Source: Flavobacterium sp.
GTDB taxonomy: Bacteria; Bacteroidota; Bacteroidia; Flavobacteriales; Flavobacteriaceae
Assembly (NCBI RefSeq): GCF_039595935.1
Contig: NZ_JBCNKR010000006.1
Coordinates: forward strand, 1,240,001-1,304,000
Direction of reading: 5' to 3'
DNA length: 64,000 nucleotides
In this document: positions 42,645-56,300 of the stretch, in pieces
Layout of the letters: the number at the start of each line of letters is the position of its first letter
Numbering within the stretch: position 1 is the stretch's first letter
Program-made: the position numbers and the translations under genes
Notes under the pieces: model-generated
Database searches by the model: none
What the model saw: the letters and a program-made list of their open reading frames with translations, nothing else
Told to the model about the DNA's origin: nothing

Positions 42645-43667
42645 ATGAATGAAAATCTTGATCCTACTACAAAAGGATATAACTCAGAAGAATTAGATCT
42701 TGAAAAAAGATTGCGTCCGCTGTCATTTGATGATTTTGCCGGTCAGGACCAGGTTTTAGAAAATTTAAAAGTTTTTGTTGCCGCCGCAAATCAGCGAGGT
42801 GAGGCTTTAGATCATGCTTTATTTCATGGCCCTCCCGGACTTGGTAAAACAACCTTGGCTAATATTCTGGCGAATGAATTACAAGTAGGAATTAAAATTA
42901 CTTCTGGACCTGTTTTAGACAAACCAGGCGATCTTGCCGGATTATTAACTAATCTTGATGAGAGAGATGTTTTGTTTATTGACGAAATTCATCGTTTGAG
43001 CCCAATTGTCGAAGAGTATTTATATTCGGCAATGGAAGATTTTAAAATTGATATTATGATAGAATCTGGCCCTAATGCCAGAACTGTACAAATCAATTTG
43101 AATCCGTTTACATTAGTTGGTGCTACTACACGTTCGGGATTATTGACAGCACCAATGCGTGCTCGTTTCGGAATTTCATCACGTTTGCAATATTATTCTA
43201 CAGAACTTTTAACGACAATTGTTGAAAGAAGTGCTTCAATATTAAAAATGCCAATTGACTTAGAAGCGGCAATTGAAATTGCAGGTAGAAGTCGTGGTAC
43301 ACCGCGTATTGCAAATGCATTATTGCGCAGAGTTAGAGACTTTGCTCAAATTAAAGGTAACGGAACTATTGATCTTGAAATTTCGCGTTATGCCTTAAAA
43401 GCATTGAATGTGGATGCTCATGGTTTAGATGAAATGGATAATAAGATATTGCTGACTATTATTAATAAATTTAAAGGCGGTCCTGTTGGTCTTTCAACTT
43501 TGGCAACAGCCGTGTCTGAGAGCAGCGAAACTATCGAAGAAGTTTATGAGCCTTTTTTAATTCAGGAGGGATTTATCATGCGTACTCCTCGAGGGCGTGA
43601 AGTTACTGAGAAAGCATATAAGCATTTAGGGAAGATAAATACCAATATTCAAGGAGGATTATTCTAA
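42645..43667 (+). CDS. ruvB: Holliday junction branch migration helicase RuvB
   Basis: A 340-residue AAA+ ATPase. The N-terminal part has [19 protein letters not shown], Walker [12 protein letters not shown], Walker [12 protein letters not shown], sensor [18 protein letters not shown] and arginine finger region. The C-terminal winged helix includes [20 protein letters not shown]. With RuvA and RuvC it moves and resolves recombination junctions. It is the first gene of a likely four-gene unit. Neither ruvA nor ruvC is here. Confidence 0.98.
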   Translation: MNENLDPTTKGYNSEELDLEKRLRPLSFDDFAGQDQVLENLKVFVAAANQRGEALDHALFHGPPGLGKTTLANILANELQVGIKITSGPVLDKPGDLAGLLTNLDERDVLFIDEIHRLSPIVEEYLYSAMEDFKIDIMIESGPNARTVQINLNPFTLVGATTRSGLLTAPMRARFGISSRLQYYSTELLTTIVERSASILKMPIDLEAAIEIAGRSRGTPRIANALLRRVRDFAQIKGNGTIDLEISRYALKALNVDAHGLDEMDNKILLTIINKFKGGPVGLSTLATAVSESSETIEEVYEPFLIQEGFIMRTPRGREVTEKAYKHLGKINTNIQGGLF

Positions 43668-43676
43668 AGTTATACC

Positions 43677-44492
43677 ATGAGATATTTCATTTTATTTTTG
43701 CTATTTGGTTCTTTAAGCGCATTTGGACAAACTCAAAAGATTTCTCATTTTAGTTACGGAAAATCACCGCAGCAAATTCTTGATTTGTATACTCCAAATA
43801 AAGATTTAAAAAATTTACCGGTTGTTATCCTTCTGCATGGAGGTGCATGGTCAATGGGCGGACTTGAATACACAAGCAAACATGCTCAGGATATATGCAA
43901 TCAAGGCTTTATTGTGGCCAATGTAGATTATCGTTATGTAACAGATAAAATTTCGGCTAAAGATTTATTAGATGATATCGATAAGGCCGTTAGTTATGTT
44001 TCTAATCTTTCTGGCAAATATGGATATGCTAAAAATGGATATCATATTGTCGGAATTAGTGCCGGAGCTCATTTATCATTATTATACGGATTTACTAAAA
44101 AGAATATGAAGTCCATTACGGCACTTTGCGCACCTTCAAGACTGGATTCTCCTGAAGCATTAGAATTCATGAAAAATAATGGACATCTGGATATTATTGA
44201 AAAACTATCGGGAGCCAAAATTGAAGCAAAAGGAACTAATTCTGCATTAATTAAAATAAGTCCGTTTAATAACATTTCGAATATACCAACAATACTTATT
44301 CATGGTAATGCTGATAATTTGGTGAATGTAAGCCAATCTCAAAACCTTTATGCTGAATTAAAAAGAAAAGGAGTAGAAGCAAAACTCATAATAAGAGAAG
44401 GTAAAGGACATGATGTTGGAATGAATACGCCTGATACCGAAATTCAGAATATAAAAGATATTACTGATTGGATTGTGCAGCACAATAAATAA
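43677..44492 (+). CDS. Exported alpha/beta hydrolase (BD-FAE/carboxylesterase-like)
   Basis: A 271-residue protein with a signal peptide (about 1-18, ending SAFGQ). The oxyanion motif is LLHGGAWSMGG, the nucleophile is Ser in GISAGAHLSLL, and the Asp and His are in IHGNADNLVN and GKGHDVGMN. This matches the bacterial esterase/feruloyl esterase-like branch of the alpha/beta hydrolases. The substrate is unknown. It lies 9 bases after ruvB and 40 before the P450 gene, so it is probably co-transcribed with both. Confidence 0.88.
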   Translation: MRYFILFLLFGSLSAFGQTQKISHFSYGKSPQQILDLYTPNKDLKNLPVVILLHGGAWSMGGLEYTSKHAQDICNQGFIVANVDYRYVTDKISAKDLLDDIDKAVSYVSNLSGKYGYAKNGYHIVGISAGAHLSLLYGFTKKNMKSITALCAPSRLDSPEALEFMKNNGHLDIIEKLSGAKIEAKGTNSALIKISPFNNISNIPTILIHGNADNLVNVSQSQNLYAELKRKGVEAKLIIREGKGHDVGMNTPDTEIQNIKDITDWIVQHNK

Positions 44493-44532
44493 ACACCAAT
44501 GTTAATATTGGATTGTTTTAATTCTATTAAAA

Positions 44533-45879
44533 ATGCTAAATCGTATAAACTATACTTACCCTCATAAATTATCGATAATTAGATTTTTGAAAGACGCCGA
44601 AGGTGTTCGAAGAAATCCGATTCCTTTTCATAAAAGATATTTTGAGAAATTTGGAGATTCTTTTTCTATTAAAATAGGTTTTTCTAAGCACATTATTTTG
44701 TCGAGAGATAATGAAATTGCACAATACATTTTAGTTAAGAATCAAAAAAAATATTACAAATCTAAATTTCAGTCTGTATATCTTTCTAAATATTTAGGAA
44801 AAGGTCTTTTGACCAGTGATGGTGATTTTTGGTTGAAACAAAGAAGACTTATTCAGCCGGCATTTCATAAACAAAAAATGAATCAGCTGGTTGAAAATAT
44901 GAGCAAAACGATTGCTTTAGAATTAGATAATTTGGTAGAAGAAAAGACGATTGATCTTTTTCCTGTCATGAGTAATCTGACTTTTAATGTGGTTGCAAAA
45001 TCGTTATTTCAATTGTCAACTGCAGAGAATAAATTTCAGCGTATAAAATATATTATTGAAGAGGTTCAGAATTTTTTAATTAAAGAAATCCGACTTCCGC
45101 ATAAAGCATGGTGGTTTTCATTGACCGGACAGGTAAAGAAACATCTTAAATTAGCAGAGGAGAATAATAAAATTATTCAGGAAATTATTGAAGAAAGAAA
45201 ATCATCGGGAGAAGAAATAAATGATTTACTGAATATGCTTTTGGAAACCAGATATGAAGATACTGGCGAAAGTATGTCAATGGAACAGTTGATCGATGAA
45301 ATCAAAGTTTTGTTTATTGCCGGACACGAAACAACAGCTAATGCTTTAACTTTTACGTTGCATCTTTTGGGCAGAAATCCTGAAGTGCAGCAAAAGATAT
45401 TGGATGAGATTGTCGAAATTGAATCACAAACTGATAATGTGATTGAACAGCTTCAGAAAATGACTTATATAAACGCTGTTTTGAATGAATCAATGCGTTT
45501 ATACCCGCCGGCCTGGATTACTGACAGACAAAATCTGGAAGATGATTTATTGGTTAATTTTAAAATTAAAAAAGGAACATTAATCGGAGTTTCTTTTTAC
45601 GAATTACATCGTAATCCTAAATATTGGAACAATCCTGATGAATTTATCCCGGAACGATTTCTTGGAGAACAAAAGAAGCAATCTATGCAGTATTTTTATC
45701 CTTTTGGAGCCGGACCAAGAATGTGCATAGGAACCGGGTTTGCTATTTATGAAATGTGTTTAACCATCTCACAAATTGTAAAAAAGTACACTATTAAATC
45801 GGATAATGAAAGTGTCCAGTTTAATCCATTAATTACTTTAAAGCCTGTTAATGTTGAAGTTTCATTTTCTAAACGATGA
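44533..45879 (+). CDS. Cytochrome P450
   Basis: A 448-residue, soluble-type P450 of the long-chain (CYP102/CYP4-like) shape. The I-helix motif is [15 protein letters not shown], the K-helix ExxR is in NESMRLYPP, and the heme ligand is C398 in [13 protein letters not shown]. There is no fused reductase and no ferredoxin gene next to it. The substrate cannot be predicted, though the fatty acid branch is plausible. It overlaps queG by 4 bases (ATGA), indicating translational coupling with a tRNA-modification gene. Confidence 0.93.
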   Translation: MLNRINYTYPHKLSIIRFLKDAEGVRRNPIPFHKRYFEKFGDSFSIKIGFSKHIILSRDNEIAQYILVKNQKKYYKSKFQSVYLSKYLGKGLLTSDGDFWLKQRRLIQPAFHKQKMNQLVENMSKTIALELDNLVEEKTIDLFPVMSNLTFNVVAKSLFQLSTAENKFQRIKYIIEEVQNFLIKEIRLPHKAWWFSLTGQVKKHLKLAEENNKIIQEIIEERKSSGEEINDLLNMLLETRYEDTGESMSMEQLIDEIKVLFIAGHETTANALTFTLHLLGRNPEVQQKILDEIVEIESQTDNVIEQLQKMTYINAVLNESMRLYPPAWITDRQNLEDDLLVNFKIKKGTLIGVSFYELHRNPKYWNNPDEFIPERFLGEQKKQSMQYFYPFGAGPRMCIGTGFAIYEMCLTISQIVKKYTIKSDNESVQFNPLITLKPVNVEVSFSKR

Positions 45880-46802
45880 GTATCAATTCAAAAGAAACAT
45901 ATTCAAAATTTATAAAAGCCGAAGCCAAAAGACTAGGTTTTCTTTCTTGCGGAATATCTAAAGCAGGTTTTCTGGAACAAGAAGCACCTCGACTTGAAAA
46001 ATGGTTAAAGAATAATCATAACGGTCAAATGGCTTATATGGAAAACCATTTTGATAAGCGTTTAGATCCCACTTTATTAGTTGATGATGCTAAAAGTGTT
46101 GTCTCTCTTTTGCTTAATTATTACCCGTCTGAAACTCAAAATGAGGAAAGTTTTAAAATTTCTAAATATGCTTACGGGCAGGATTATCATTTTGTTATAA
46201 AAGAAAAATTAAAAGAGTTTCTTCATTCGATTCAGGAAAATATCGGTGAAGTATCAGGCCGTGCATTTGTTGATTCGGCACCCGTTTTAGACAAAGCCTG
46301 GGCTGCAAAAAGCGGTTTAGGCTGGATTGGAAAAAACAGTAATTTAATAACACAAAAAGTTGGCTCTTTTTATTTTATAGCCGAACTTATTTTAGACCTT
46401 GATTTAGAATACGATCATGCGGTAACAGACCATTGCGGTTCTTGTACTGCCTGTATAGATGCATGTCCTACACAGGCAATTCTTGCACCTTATATTGTAG
46501 ATGGCAGCAAATGTATTTCTTATTATACAATCGAACTCAAAGAAAATATTCCGAATGATATGAAAGGAAAGTTCGATGAATGGATGTTTGGCTGTGATAC
46601 ATGTCAGGATGTCTGCCCATGGAATAGGTTTTCTAAACCGCATTCTGAACCACTTTTTAATCCCAATCCGGAACTTCTTTCTTTTTCAAAAAAGGATTGG
46701 ACAGAAATTACTGAAGAAACTTTTCGAGTAGTTTTTAAAAATTCTCCTATAAAAAGAACAAAATTTGACGGACTTAAAAGAAATATTAATTTCTTAAAAT
46801 AA
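45876..46802 (+). CDS. queG: Epoxyqueuosine reductase QueG
   Basis: A 308-residue iron-sulfur and cobalamin-dependent enzyme that reduces epoxyqueuosine to queuosine in tRNA. The N-terminal DUF1730 region includes [13 protein letters not shown]. Two 4Fe-4S motifs follow, [12 protein letters not shown] (from C187) and [11 protein letters not shown]. It is shorter than the E. coli protein and lacks the C-terminal HEAT-like domain, as in many Bacteroidetes. It complements the queuosine-precursor transporter at 984-1649. It is the last gene before a long intergenic region. Confidence 0.95.
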   Translation: MSINSKETYSKFIKAEAKRLGFLSCGISKAGFLEQEAPRLEKWLKNNHNGQMAYMENHFDKRLDPTLLVDDAKSVVSLLLNYYPSETQNEESFKISKYAYGQDYHFVIKEKLKEFLHSIQENIGEVSGRAFVDSAPVLDKAWAAKSGLGWIGKNSNLITQKVGSFYFIAELILDLDLEYDHAVTDHCGSCTACIDACPTQAILAPYIVDGSKCISYYTIELKENIPNDMKGKFDEWMFGCDTCQDVCPWNRFSKPHSEPLFNPNPELLSFSKKDWTEITEETFRVVFKNSPIKRTKFDGLKRNINFLK

Positions 46803-46820
46803 AGTCCAGACAAAAATGTT

Positions 46821-46846
46821 TTCTTACAACTTTTAAGAATTTTTTA
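46821..46846 (+). terminator. Weak intrinsic terminator after queG
   Basis: TTCTTA and TAAGAA can pair around a 7-base loop, followed by T residues. The stem is AT-rich, so its efficiency is uncertain. Confidence 0.5.
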
Positions 46847-47355
46847 TTCCAAATCGTTTTGTTTTTAAATATCTGTTTTTCAGTGTTTTAATAACAAAAT
46901 AATACATTTTTTCTTTAATGAATTTGTAAGGCAATATTGTGTTTTTGTTACTAAAATCTTCAAAAATTAAATTTTCATTAAAAAATTAAGAAATTTCTGC
47001 AATAATCTTGCTGAATTATTATGTTTATTGACTTGTTAAAGTTAAGTTATTTTAAAGAAAAGTGTATTTCAACGTTTTTCTTTGTAGTTGGTCGAGTAAT
47101 GTAGCTAGTATTGAGGTCTTTATATATTTTCGCTGCTCCAAAACTACTAATTTAATCTAAAGACGACTATGTGTCTTGAACCTAAAAAACTTATGGTCTG
47201 CACACCATCCTATTTTTTCGATGTTGAAAAAAGTTTTTTCAATTATCAGAAATCCAATCTTTTTAATTTTTCGTATCTGCTAAATATTCTGAAAACCAAC
47301 ATCTGGAATTCAGACGCTATAATTTCTATTACTCAAATTAACACGGAGTCTGTCT
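46847..47355 (+). other. Long leader/intergenic region before the giant adhesin gene
   Basis: About 510 bases between queG and the adhesin gene. It is AT-rich and has no confident promoter match to TAnnTTTG. A small hairpin AAGAC/GTCTT lies around 47160-47178. An ATG at 47169 opens a 64-codon frame that overlaps the adhesin start by 8 bases. It has no signal peptide or recognisable motif and is probably an untranslated or upstream-ORF leader rather than a gene. A long regulated leader would fit a large surface protein. Confidence 0.4.
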
Positions 47356-50300
47356 ATGCGTAACTTTACTTTTAATTGGTTTAAATTCTTTAAATCAAGT
47401 TTTCTTATTTTACTTTTTTCATTGATCAGTAATACTGCTTCAGCTCAATTTTATACGAAGCATTATATTGCGCCTGCTCCATGGCAATATTTTAATAAAG
47501 CAAATGAAATTGTAATTGCTACAAATTCAACAACTACAGTAAATATTACTTTATCAAAAAGTAATGGTACTCTGGTAACGAATTTAACTGCAGTAAAAGG
47601 CACTCCGGCGGTTTATAGATTTACTGGTCTGCCAAAAGATACACCAGCTTTTGCTTTAAATACTATTTTAAACGGAGCGGGATTAATAATTAATGCCAGC
47701 GCTCCGGTTTCTATTAACTTGCGAAATGTTGCTTCTGATGCTTTAGGAGGTGATGGAAGTGATCAGGATATAAAAGGAAATGCGGCATTAACCAGTTTTG
47801 GAGACGCCGGTATTGGAATTAGATTTAGAGTAGGTTATTACAGAGACGGTTCTTTAGGAAATTTTGGCGGTTTTGGAGATCAGCGCCCTATTTACAGCAT
47901 TATGGCTACTGCTGATAATACAACAGTAAAAATTAATAATGCTACTGTAACGACTTTAAATTCAGGACAAAGTTATTTGTTTAAAGCGGCTATAGGAACA
48001 CTGGTAGAATCTTCAAATCCTGTTGTAATGAATACTTCAGCAGCTATAGATACGCCAGATGGTTGTGGGGATGGAGCTTTTAACCAGATTCCGCCGGAAG
48101 CAGTTTTAGGAACAGAATATTTTATTGAAAGAGGAAAAGGAAACGATACTGCAGAACAGACTACAGTTGTTGCTACAAAAGACAATACAGCTTTAACAAT
48201 AGATACTTACTCTACAACGGGAGCATTAACAGGAACAGTTAACGTAACATTAGCAACAGCAGGAAGCTTTTATACTTTCCGCAATGGGGTTTCTAACACG
48301 AGTTTTACAGCATCTCGTGTTTTTGCAGATAAAAAAGTTGTGGTATACTCTGGGACAGCTCAATCATGTGAGGTTGATATTTCGACAATTGCACCTGTAT
48401 CAGAATGTGGAGGATCTAACTTTATAGAAACTGCAAAATTTAGAAACTACGGTACAGGTTCACTTCCTTATTTTGGATATATACTTTTAAGAAGTGCTAC
48501 TGATCCCGTAATGGTAAACGGAACAAATATTGAAACGATAAGTGGTATTACAGCGCGTCATCAATTAGGAACAACAGGCTGGTACATCATTAATTTTGAA
48601 GATACACAAATAGGAAGTCCAAATATTCTTTCTATTTCAAGTGCTGCAAAATTAACTGTTTCGATTGTACAGCAAGGAGGAGGATTCTCAATGGCAGGAT
48701 TTTTCTCTAATTTTGCCGTTCAGCCAGAAGATCCTACTATGACTTATATTTCTGGTGGAGGCTGTACTAACAATAAAGCAGAATTAACAACACCTGCTGG
48801 TTTTGCACCTTATCAGTGGTATTTTAATGGAACGGCAATTGCAGGAGCTAATTCAGCAACTTATACAGCTACAAAAACAGGAGCTTATTCTGTAGCATCA
48901 ACTTTAACATGTGGAGCTCAGACTCAATCAAAACCTGTTAGTGTTACTTTATGTACTGATTTAGGAATTACTAAAACAGTAGATAATGCTTCACCATGTA
49001 TTGGATCAAATGTTGAATTTACCCTTACTGTAAGTAATTTAGGAGGAAACAATATTTCAGGAGTTTCTGTAAACGATGTACTTCCTTCAGGTTATACTTT
49101 TGTAAGCTCGACAACAGCGGCTGGAGCTTACGATTCGGCAACAGGTATTTGGAGTATTGGAGATGTAGATGCTCAAACTTCTAAAACATTAAAAATTGTT
49201 GCAACGATTAATGCATCAGGAAATTATACTAATACAGCATCATTACCTGCTTCGATAGATACCAATACAGCAAACAATTCAGCTAGTGCTGCGGTAACAC
49301 CAAAATCATCAAATCTTATTATTACTAATCCAGCTGCAGTTTGTGCACCTGCTACGATTGATTTAACGGCTCCGGCAGTTACGGCAGGAAGTACGCCTAA
49401 TATGACACTTTCATATTGGACAGATGCAGCTGCAACGACAGCCTATACAACGCCAAGTGCTGTTACTGCTTCGGGAACGTATTATATAAAAGCGGTTTCT
49501 GCTGATGGATGTCAGTTTATTAAACCAGTTGTTGTAACAATCAATGCACAGCCAAGTACACCTACAATTAGCGTTAATTCAGGCTCAGCTACTTGTACAA
49601 CTGCCGGAAATACAGTTTTGAGATCAAGTAATGCAGGTACAGGAGGTACTTATTTATGGTCAACAGGAGAAACAACAAGAAATATTACAATTAATACTGA
49701 AGGGAGTTATAGTGTTAAAGTCATTAATAGTTCAGGTTGCGCGAGTAATAGTTCAGCAGTAACAGTAGTAACTTTTACACCGGCAGCTCCAGCGGCTTCT
49801 GCTCAGACATTTTGTTCTTCTGAAAATAAAAAAGTTAGTGATTTAGTTGCCTCAGGAACTAATTTGAAGTGGTACAGCGGAGCAAGTGGAGGATCAGCGC
49901 TTCCTGCGTCTCAAGTATTGGCAACAGGTAATTACTATGTTAGCCAGACAGTAAATAGCTGCGAAAGTTCAAGAACTCAGGTAGCAGTGACAATAAATAC
50001 AACTTCATCAGCTCCGGTTGCATCATCTCCTCAGACATTTTGTGCAGCTGATAATAAAAGAGTTAGTGATTTAGTAGCTACAGGAACTAATCTTCAATGG
50101 TATAATGTATCTTCAGGAGGTTCAGCACTTCCAACAAATCAAGTTTTAGCTACTGGAAACTATTATGTAAGCCAAACGGCAAACAGTTGTGGAGAAAGTG
50201 CAAGAACTTTAGTAGCGGTTACTATTAATACAGTTCCAGCAGCACCAACAGCATCTTCTCAGACATTTTGTGCAACGGATGCTAAAAAAGTAAGCGACTT

Positions 50301-53300
50301 GGTTGCGACAGGAACAAACTTAAAATGGTACAACGCATCGACAAACGGAACTTTATATACGGGTACAGAGACTTTGGTTACAGGAACCTATTATGTAAGC
50401 CAAAGCACTAATAGTTGTGGAGAAAGCCCTAGAACTTCGGTATCAGTTACTGTAAATAATACAGCGGCTCCAACAGCATCTTCACAAACTTTCTGTGCAA
50501 TTGATGCTAAAAAAGTTAGTGATTTAGTAGCAACAGGAACTAACAAAAAATGGTATAGTGCAAGTACAGGCGGAACACTTTATACAGGAACTGAAACTCT
50601 AACATCAGGAAATTATTATGTAAGCCAAACTTTAAACAGCTGCGAAAGTACAAGAACTTTAGTAGCCGTTACGGTAAATAATACAGCAGCTCCTACAGCA
50701 TCTTCACAATCTTTTTGTGTTGCAGATAATAAAAAAGTTAGTGATTTAGTAGCAACAGGAACTAATTTAAAATGGTACAATGCAAGTACTGGTGGAACAC
50801 TTTACACAGGAACAGAAACATTAACATCTGGGAATTATTATGTAAGCCAAACTGTTGGTGGTTGTGAAAGTGCAAGAACATTAGTATCAGTAACAGTAAA
50901 CCCAACACCGTCTGCGCCAACCATTACTGCAGATGGACCAACTACATTTTGCTCAGGAGGAAGTGTTACTTTAACTTCAAGCGGCGGAAATAGTTATGTA
51001 TGGTCAACAGGAGCTACTACACAGTCAATTACTGTATCAGCTTCAGGAAATTATAGTGTAAGAATAGGAAATGCTTCAGGATGTTTAAGTGCAGCTTCTG
51101 CAGCTACATCAGTAACGACAAATCCAATTCCAGCAGTTCCGACTTTAGGTACTGTTACTCAACCTACATGTTCAACAGCAACGGGAAGTTTTACAATTAC
51201 AAACTACAGCGCTTCTAATACTTATACAGTAAGCCCATCAACAGGGGTTACCCAGTCAGGAAACACCATTACAGCTCCGGCAGGAAGTTATACTGTAACG
51301 GCTACAGCAAATGGATGTACTTCTGCAGCTTCAACAGCGGCGGTTGTTAACTCTCAGCCAGCTACACCGGCAGTTCCGACTTTAGGTACTGTTACTCAGC
51401 CGACATGTTCAACAGCGACAGGAAGTTTTACAATTACTAACTACAGTGCTTCGAATACTTATACAGTAAGCCCTTCAACAGGGGTTACCCAGTCAGGAAA
51501 CACCATTACAGCTCCGGCAGGAAGTTATACGGTTACCGCTACGGCAAACGGATGTACTTCTGCAGCTTCAACAGCAGCGGTTGTTAATTCACAGCCAGCT
51601 ACACCGGCAGTTCCGACTTTAGGAACAGTTACACAGCCGACATGTTCAACAGCAACGGGAAGTTTTACAATTACCAATTACAGCGCTTCTAATACATATA
51701 CGGTAAGCCCATCAACAGGAGTTACACGTTCAGGAAACACTATTACAGCTCCGGCAGGAAGTTATACGGTAACAGCTACAGCTAACGGATGTACTTCTGC
51801 AGCTTCAACAGCAGCGGTTGTTAATTCACAGCCGGCTACACCTGCAGTTCCAACTTTAGGTACTGTTACACAGCCTACATGTTCAACAGCAACGGGAAGT
51901 TTTACAATTACCAATTACAGTGCTTCGAATACTTATACAGTAAGCCCATCAGCAGGTGTTACACAATCAGGAAACACTATTACTGCTCCGGCAGGAAGCT
52001 ATACTGTAACGGCTACAGCTAACGGATGTACATCGGCGGCTTCAACAGCAGCGGTTGTTAATTCACAGCCAGCTACACCGGCAGTTCCGACTTTAGGGAC
52101 TGTTACTCAGCCTACATGTTCAACAGCAACGGGAAGTTTTATAATTACCAATTACAGTGCTTCGAATACTTATGCAGTAAGTCCATCAGCAGGGGTTACT
52201 CAATCAGGAAACACCATTACAGCTCCGGCAGGAAGTTATACAGTAACAGCAACAGCAAACGGATGTACTTCTGCAGCTTCAACAGCAGCGGTTGTTAATT
52301 CACAGCCAGCTACACCGGCAGTTCCAACTTTAGGAACAGTTACACAGCCTACATGTTCAACAGCAACGGGAAGTTTTACAATTACGAATTACAGTGCTTC
52401 GAATACTTATACAGTAAACCCATCAGCAGGGGTTACTCAATCAGGGAACACCATTACAGCTCCGGCAGGAAGTTATACAGTAACAGCAACAGCAAACGGA
52501 TGTACTTCTGCAGCTTCAACAGCAGCGGTTGTTAACTCACAGCCGGCTACACCTGCAGTTCCGACTTTAGGTACTGTTACACAGCCTACATGTTCAACAG
52601 CAACAGGAAGTTTTACAATTACAAATTACAGCGCTTCGAATACCTATACAGTAAGCCCGTCAACAGGGGTTACCCAGTCAGGAAATACCATTACAGCTCC
52701 GGCAGGAAGTTATACGGTAACGGCTACAGCAAATGGATGTACTTCTGCAGCTTCAACTGCAGCGGTAGTTAATTCTCAGCCAGCTACACCAGCAGTTCCG
52801 ACTTTAGGTACTGTTACTCAACCTACATGTTCAACAGCAACAGGAAGTTTTACAATTACAAATTACAGCGCTTCGAATACCTATACAGTAAGCCCGTCAA
52901 CAGGGGTTACCCAGTCAGGAAATACCATTACAGCACCGGCAGGAAGTTATACGGTAACGGCTACAGCAAATGGATGTACTTCTGCAGCTTCAACTGCAGC
53001 GGTAGTTAATTCTCAGCCAGCTACACCGGCAGTTCCGACTTTAGGTACTGTTACTCAGCCTACATGTTCAACAGCAACGGGAAGTTTTACAATTACAAAC
53101 TACAGTGCTTCGAATACTTATACAGTAAGCCCGTCAGCAGGGGTTACCCAGTCAGGAAACACCATTACAGCACCGGCAGGAAGCTATACGGTAACGGCTA
53201 CAGCAAATGGATGTACTTCTGCAGCTTCAACTGCAGCGGTTGTTTCAGATTATATTTGCGCTGAAGATGATAATCCTTCATCAATTAATGGATTGATTGG

Positions 53301-56300
53301 AGGATCAATTTCAACAGTTTTTGCAAATGATAAAATTAATGGAGCATCTTTTTTACCAGCGGATGTTACTTTAACAACAACGACTTTACCAACGGGAATT
53401 ACTTTTAATTCGAATGGAACTATAAATGTTGCTCCAAACACACCAGCAGGAACATATGTAATTACTTATACTATTTGTAAATCAACTAATCCAAGTATTT
53501 GTGATCCAGCTGATGTAACAGTTGTAATAACAGCACCAGTAATCGATGCAGTAACTGAAACTACAGCATCTATCAACGGAAACACAGGCGGCACAACAGC
53601 AGCTTTAACAGCAAATGATACCCTAAACGGAAACCCGGTTGTGATTGGAACATCAGCAGGACAGGTAATATTAACGGCAGTAAGCGTTCCAACAGGATTG
53701 ACATTAAATGCAGACGGAACGGTAACAGTGGCAGCGAATACTCCTGCAGGAATTTACGATGTTCAGTACACAATCTGTGAAGTTACAAATCCAGGGAACT
53801 GTGATACAGTAATTTCAAAAGTTGTGGTTGGAGCAGCAGTAATCGATGCAGTAACCGAAACTACAGCATCTATCAACGGAAACACAGGCGGCACAACGGC
53901 AGCTTTAACAGCTAATGATACCCTAAACGGAAACCCGGTTGTGATTGGAACTTCAGCAGGACAGGTAACACTCACAGCAGTAAGCGTTCCGGCAGGATTA
54001 ACATTGAATGCAGACGGAACAGTAACAGTGGCAGCGAATACAACAGCAGGAACTTACGATGTAGAATATACAATCTGTGAAGTTACAAATCCAGGGAACT
54101 GTGATACAGTAATTTCAAAAGTTGTGGTTGGAGCAGCAGTAATCGATGCAGTAACCGAAACTACAGCATCTATCAACGGAAACACAGGCGGTACAACGGC
54201 AGCTTTAATAGCAAATGATACCCTAAACGGAAACCCGGTTGTGATTGGAACATCAGCAGGACAAGTGACATTAACAGCAGTAAGCGTTCCGGCAGGATTA
54301 ACATTGAATGCAGACGGAACAGTAACAGTGGCAGCGAATACAACAGCAGGAATTTACGATGTTCAGTACACAATCTGTGAAGTTACAAATCCAGGGAACT
54401 GTGATACAGTAATTTCAAAAGTTGTGGTTGGAGCAGCAGTAATCGATGCAGTAACCGAAACTACAGCATCTATCAACGGAAACACAGGCGGCACAACGGC
54501 AGCTTTAATAGCAAATGATACCCTAAACGGAAACCCGGTTGTGATTGGAACATCAGCAGGACAAGTGACATTAACAGCAGTAAGCGTTCCGGCAGGATTA
54601 ACATTGAATGCAGACGGAACAGTAACAGTGGCAGCGAATACAACAGCAGGAACTTACGATGTAGAATATACAATCTGTGAAGTTACAAATCCAGGGAACT
54701 GTGATACAGTGATTTCAAAAGTTGTGGTTGGATCAGCAGTAATCGATGCAGTAACTGAAACAACGACATCAGTAAACGGAAATACAGGCGGTACAACAGC
54801 AGCCTTAACAGCAAACGATACCCTAAACGGAAATCCAGTTGTGATTGGAACATCAGCAGGACAAGTGACATTAACAGCAGTAAGCGTTCCAGCAGGATTA
54901 ACATTAAATGCGAACGGAACAGTAACCGTTGCAGCGAACACGCCAGCAGGAACTTACGATGTAGAATATACAATCTGTGAGGTTACAAATCCAGGGAACT
55001 GTGATACAGTAATCTCAAAAGTTGTGGTTGGATCAGCAGTAATCGATGCAGTAACTGAAACTACAGCTTCAGTAAACGGAAACACAGGCGGCACAACAGC
55101 AGCCCTGACAGCTAATGATACTTTAAACGGAAACCCGGTAGTAATCGGCACATCAGCAGGACAGGTAACATTAACGGCAGTAAGTGTTCCATCAGGATTA
55201 ACATTAAATGCAGACGGAACGGTAACTGTAGCGGCAAACACGCCGGCAGGAACATATGATGTAGAATACAGAATCTGTGAAGTTACTAACCCAGGCAACT
55301 GTGATACAGTAATCTCAAAAGTTGTGGTTACAGCGGGAGTACTGGTTGCTAATCCGGACACAATCGGATCAGTAACAGCAGGAAACACGCCTCGGACATT
55401 ACCTGTAAATGTATTTGATAATGATACTAAAAACGGAACAGCCCTTGTACCATCAGATGTAAATCTGACAACTACTACGGCTGACCCGACAGGATATTTA
55501 GTTCTAAACCCGGATGGAAGTTTAACAATAGGAGCTAATGCACCGGCAGGAAGCTACCAGTTAACTTACACGATCTGTGAGAAACTAAACCCATCAAACT
55601 GCAGTTCAAACACAGTGACAGTAACAGTCGGCGTACCGGTAATCGATGCAGTAACCGAAACTACAGCATCTATCAACGGAAACACAGGCGGCACAACGGC
55701 AGCTTTAACAGCAAATGATACCCTAAACGGAAACCCGGTTGTGATTGGAACATCAGCAGGACAAATAACCCTGACAGCAGTAAGTGTTCCGACAGGCTTA
55801 ACATTAAACGCAGACGGAACGGTAACTGTTGCACCAAATACAACAGCAGGCACTTACGATGTTCAGTACACAATCTGTGAAGTTACAAACCCAGGGAACT
55901 GTGATACAGTGATTTCAAAAGTTGTGGTTGGATCAGCAGTAATCGATGCAGTAACTGAAACAACGACATCAGTAAACGGAAATACAGGCGGTACAACAGC
56001 AGCCTTAACAGCAAACGATACCCTAAACGGAAATCCAGTTGTGATCGGCACATCAGCAGGACAGGTAACATTAACAGCAGTAAGCGTTCCAGCAGGATTG
56101 ACATTAAATGCTAACGGAACAGTAACTGTTGCGGCAAACACACCAGCAGGAACTTATGATATAGAATATACAATCTGTGAAGTTACAAACCCAGGGAACT
56201 GTGATACAGTGATTTCAAAAGTTGTGGTAACAGCGGGAGTACTGGTTGCTAATGCAGACACAATCGGATCAGTAACAGCAGGAAACACTCCTCAGACACT

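Noticed and set aside
47169..47363. 64-codon frame upstream of the adhesin
   Set aside because: No signal peptide, motif or homologous pattern; it overlaps the adhesin start by 8 bases and lies in the long leader. Kept only as a note in the intergenic entry.
52116..53264. Series of 60-66-codon plus-strand frames in the 79-residue repeats ([14 protein letters not shown])
   Set aside because: They are the +1 frame of the same 237-bp repeats and recur with its period; no independent gene.
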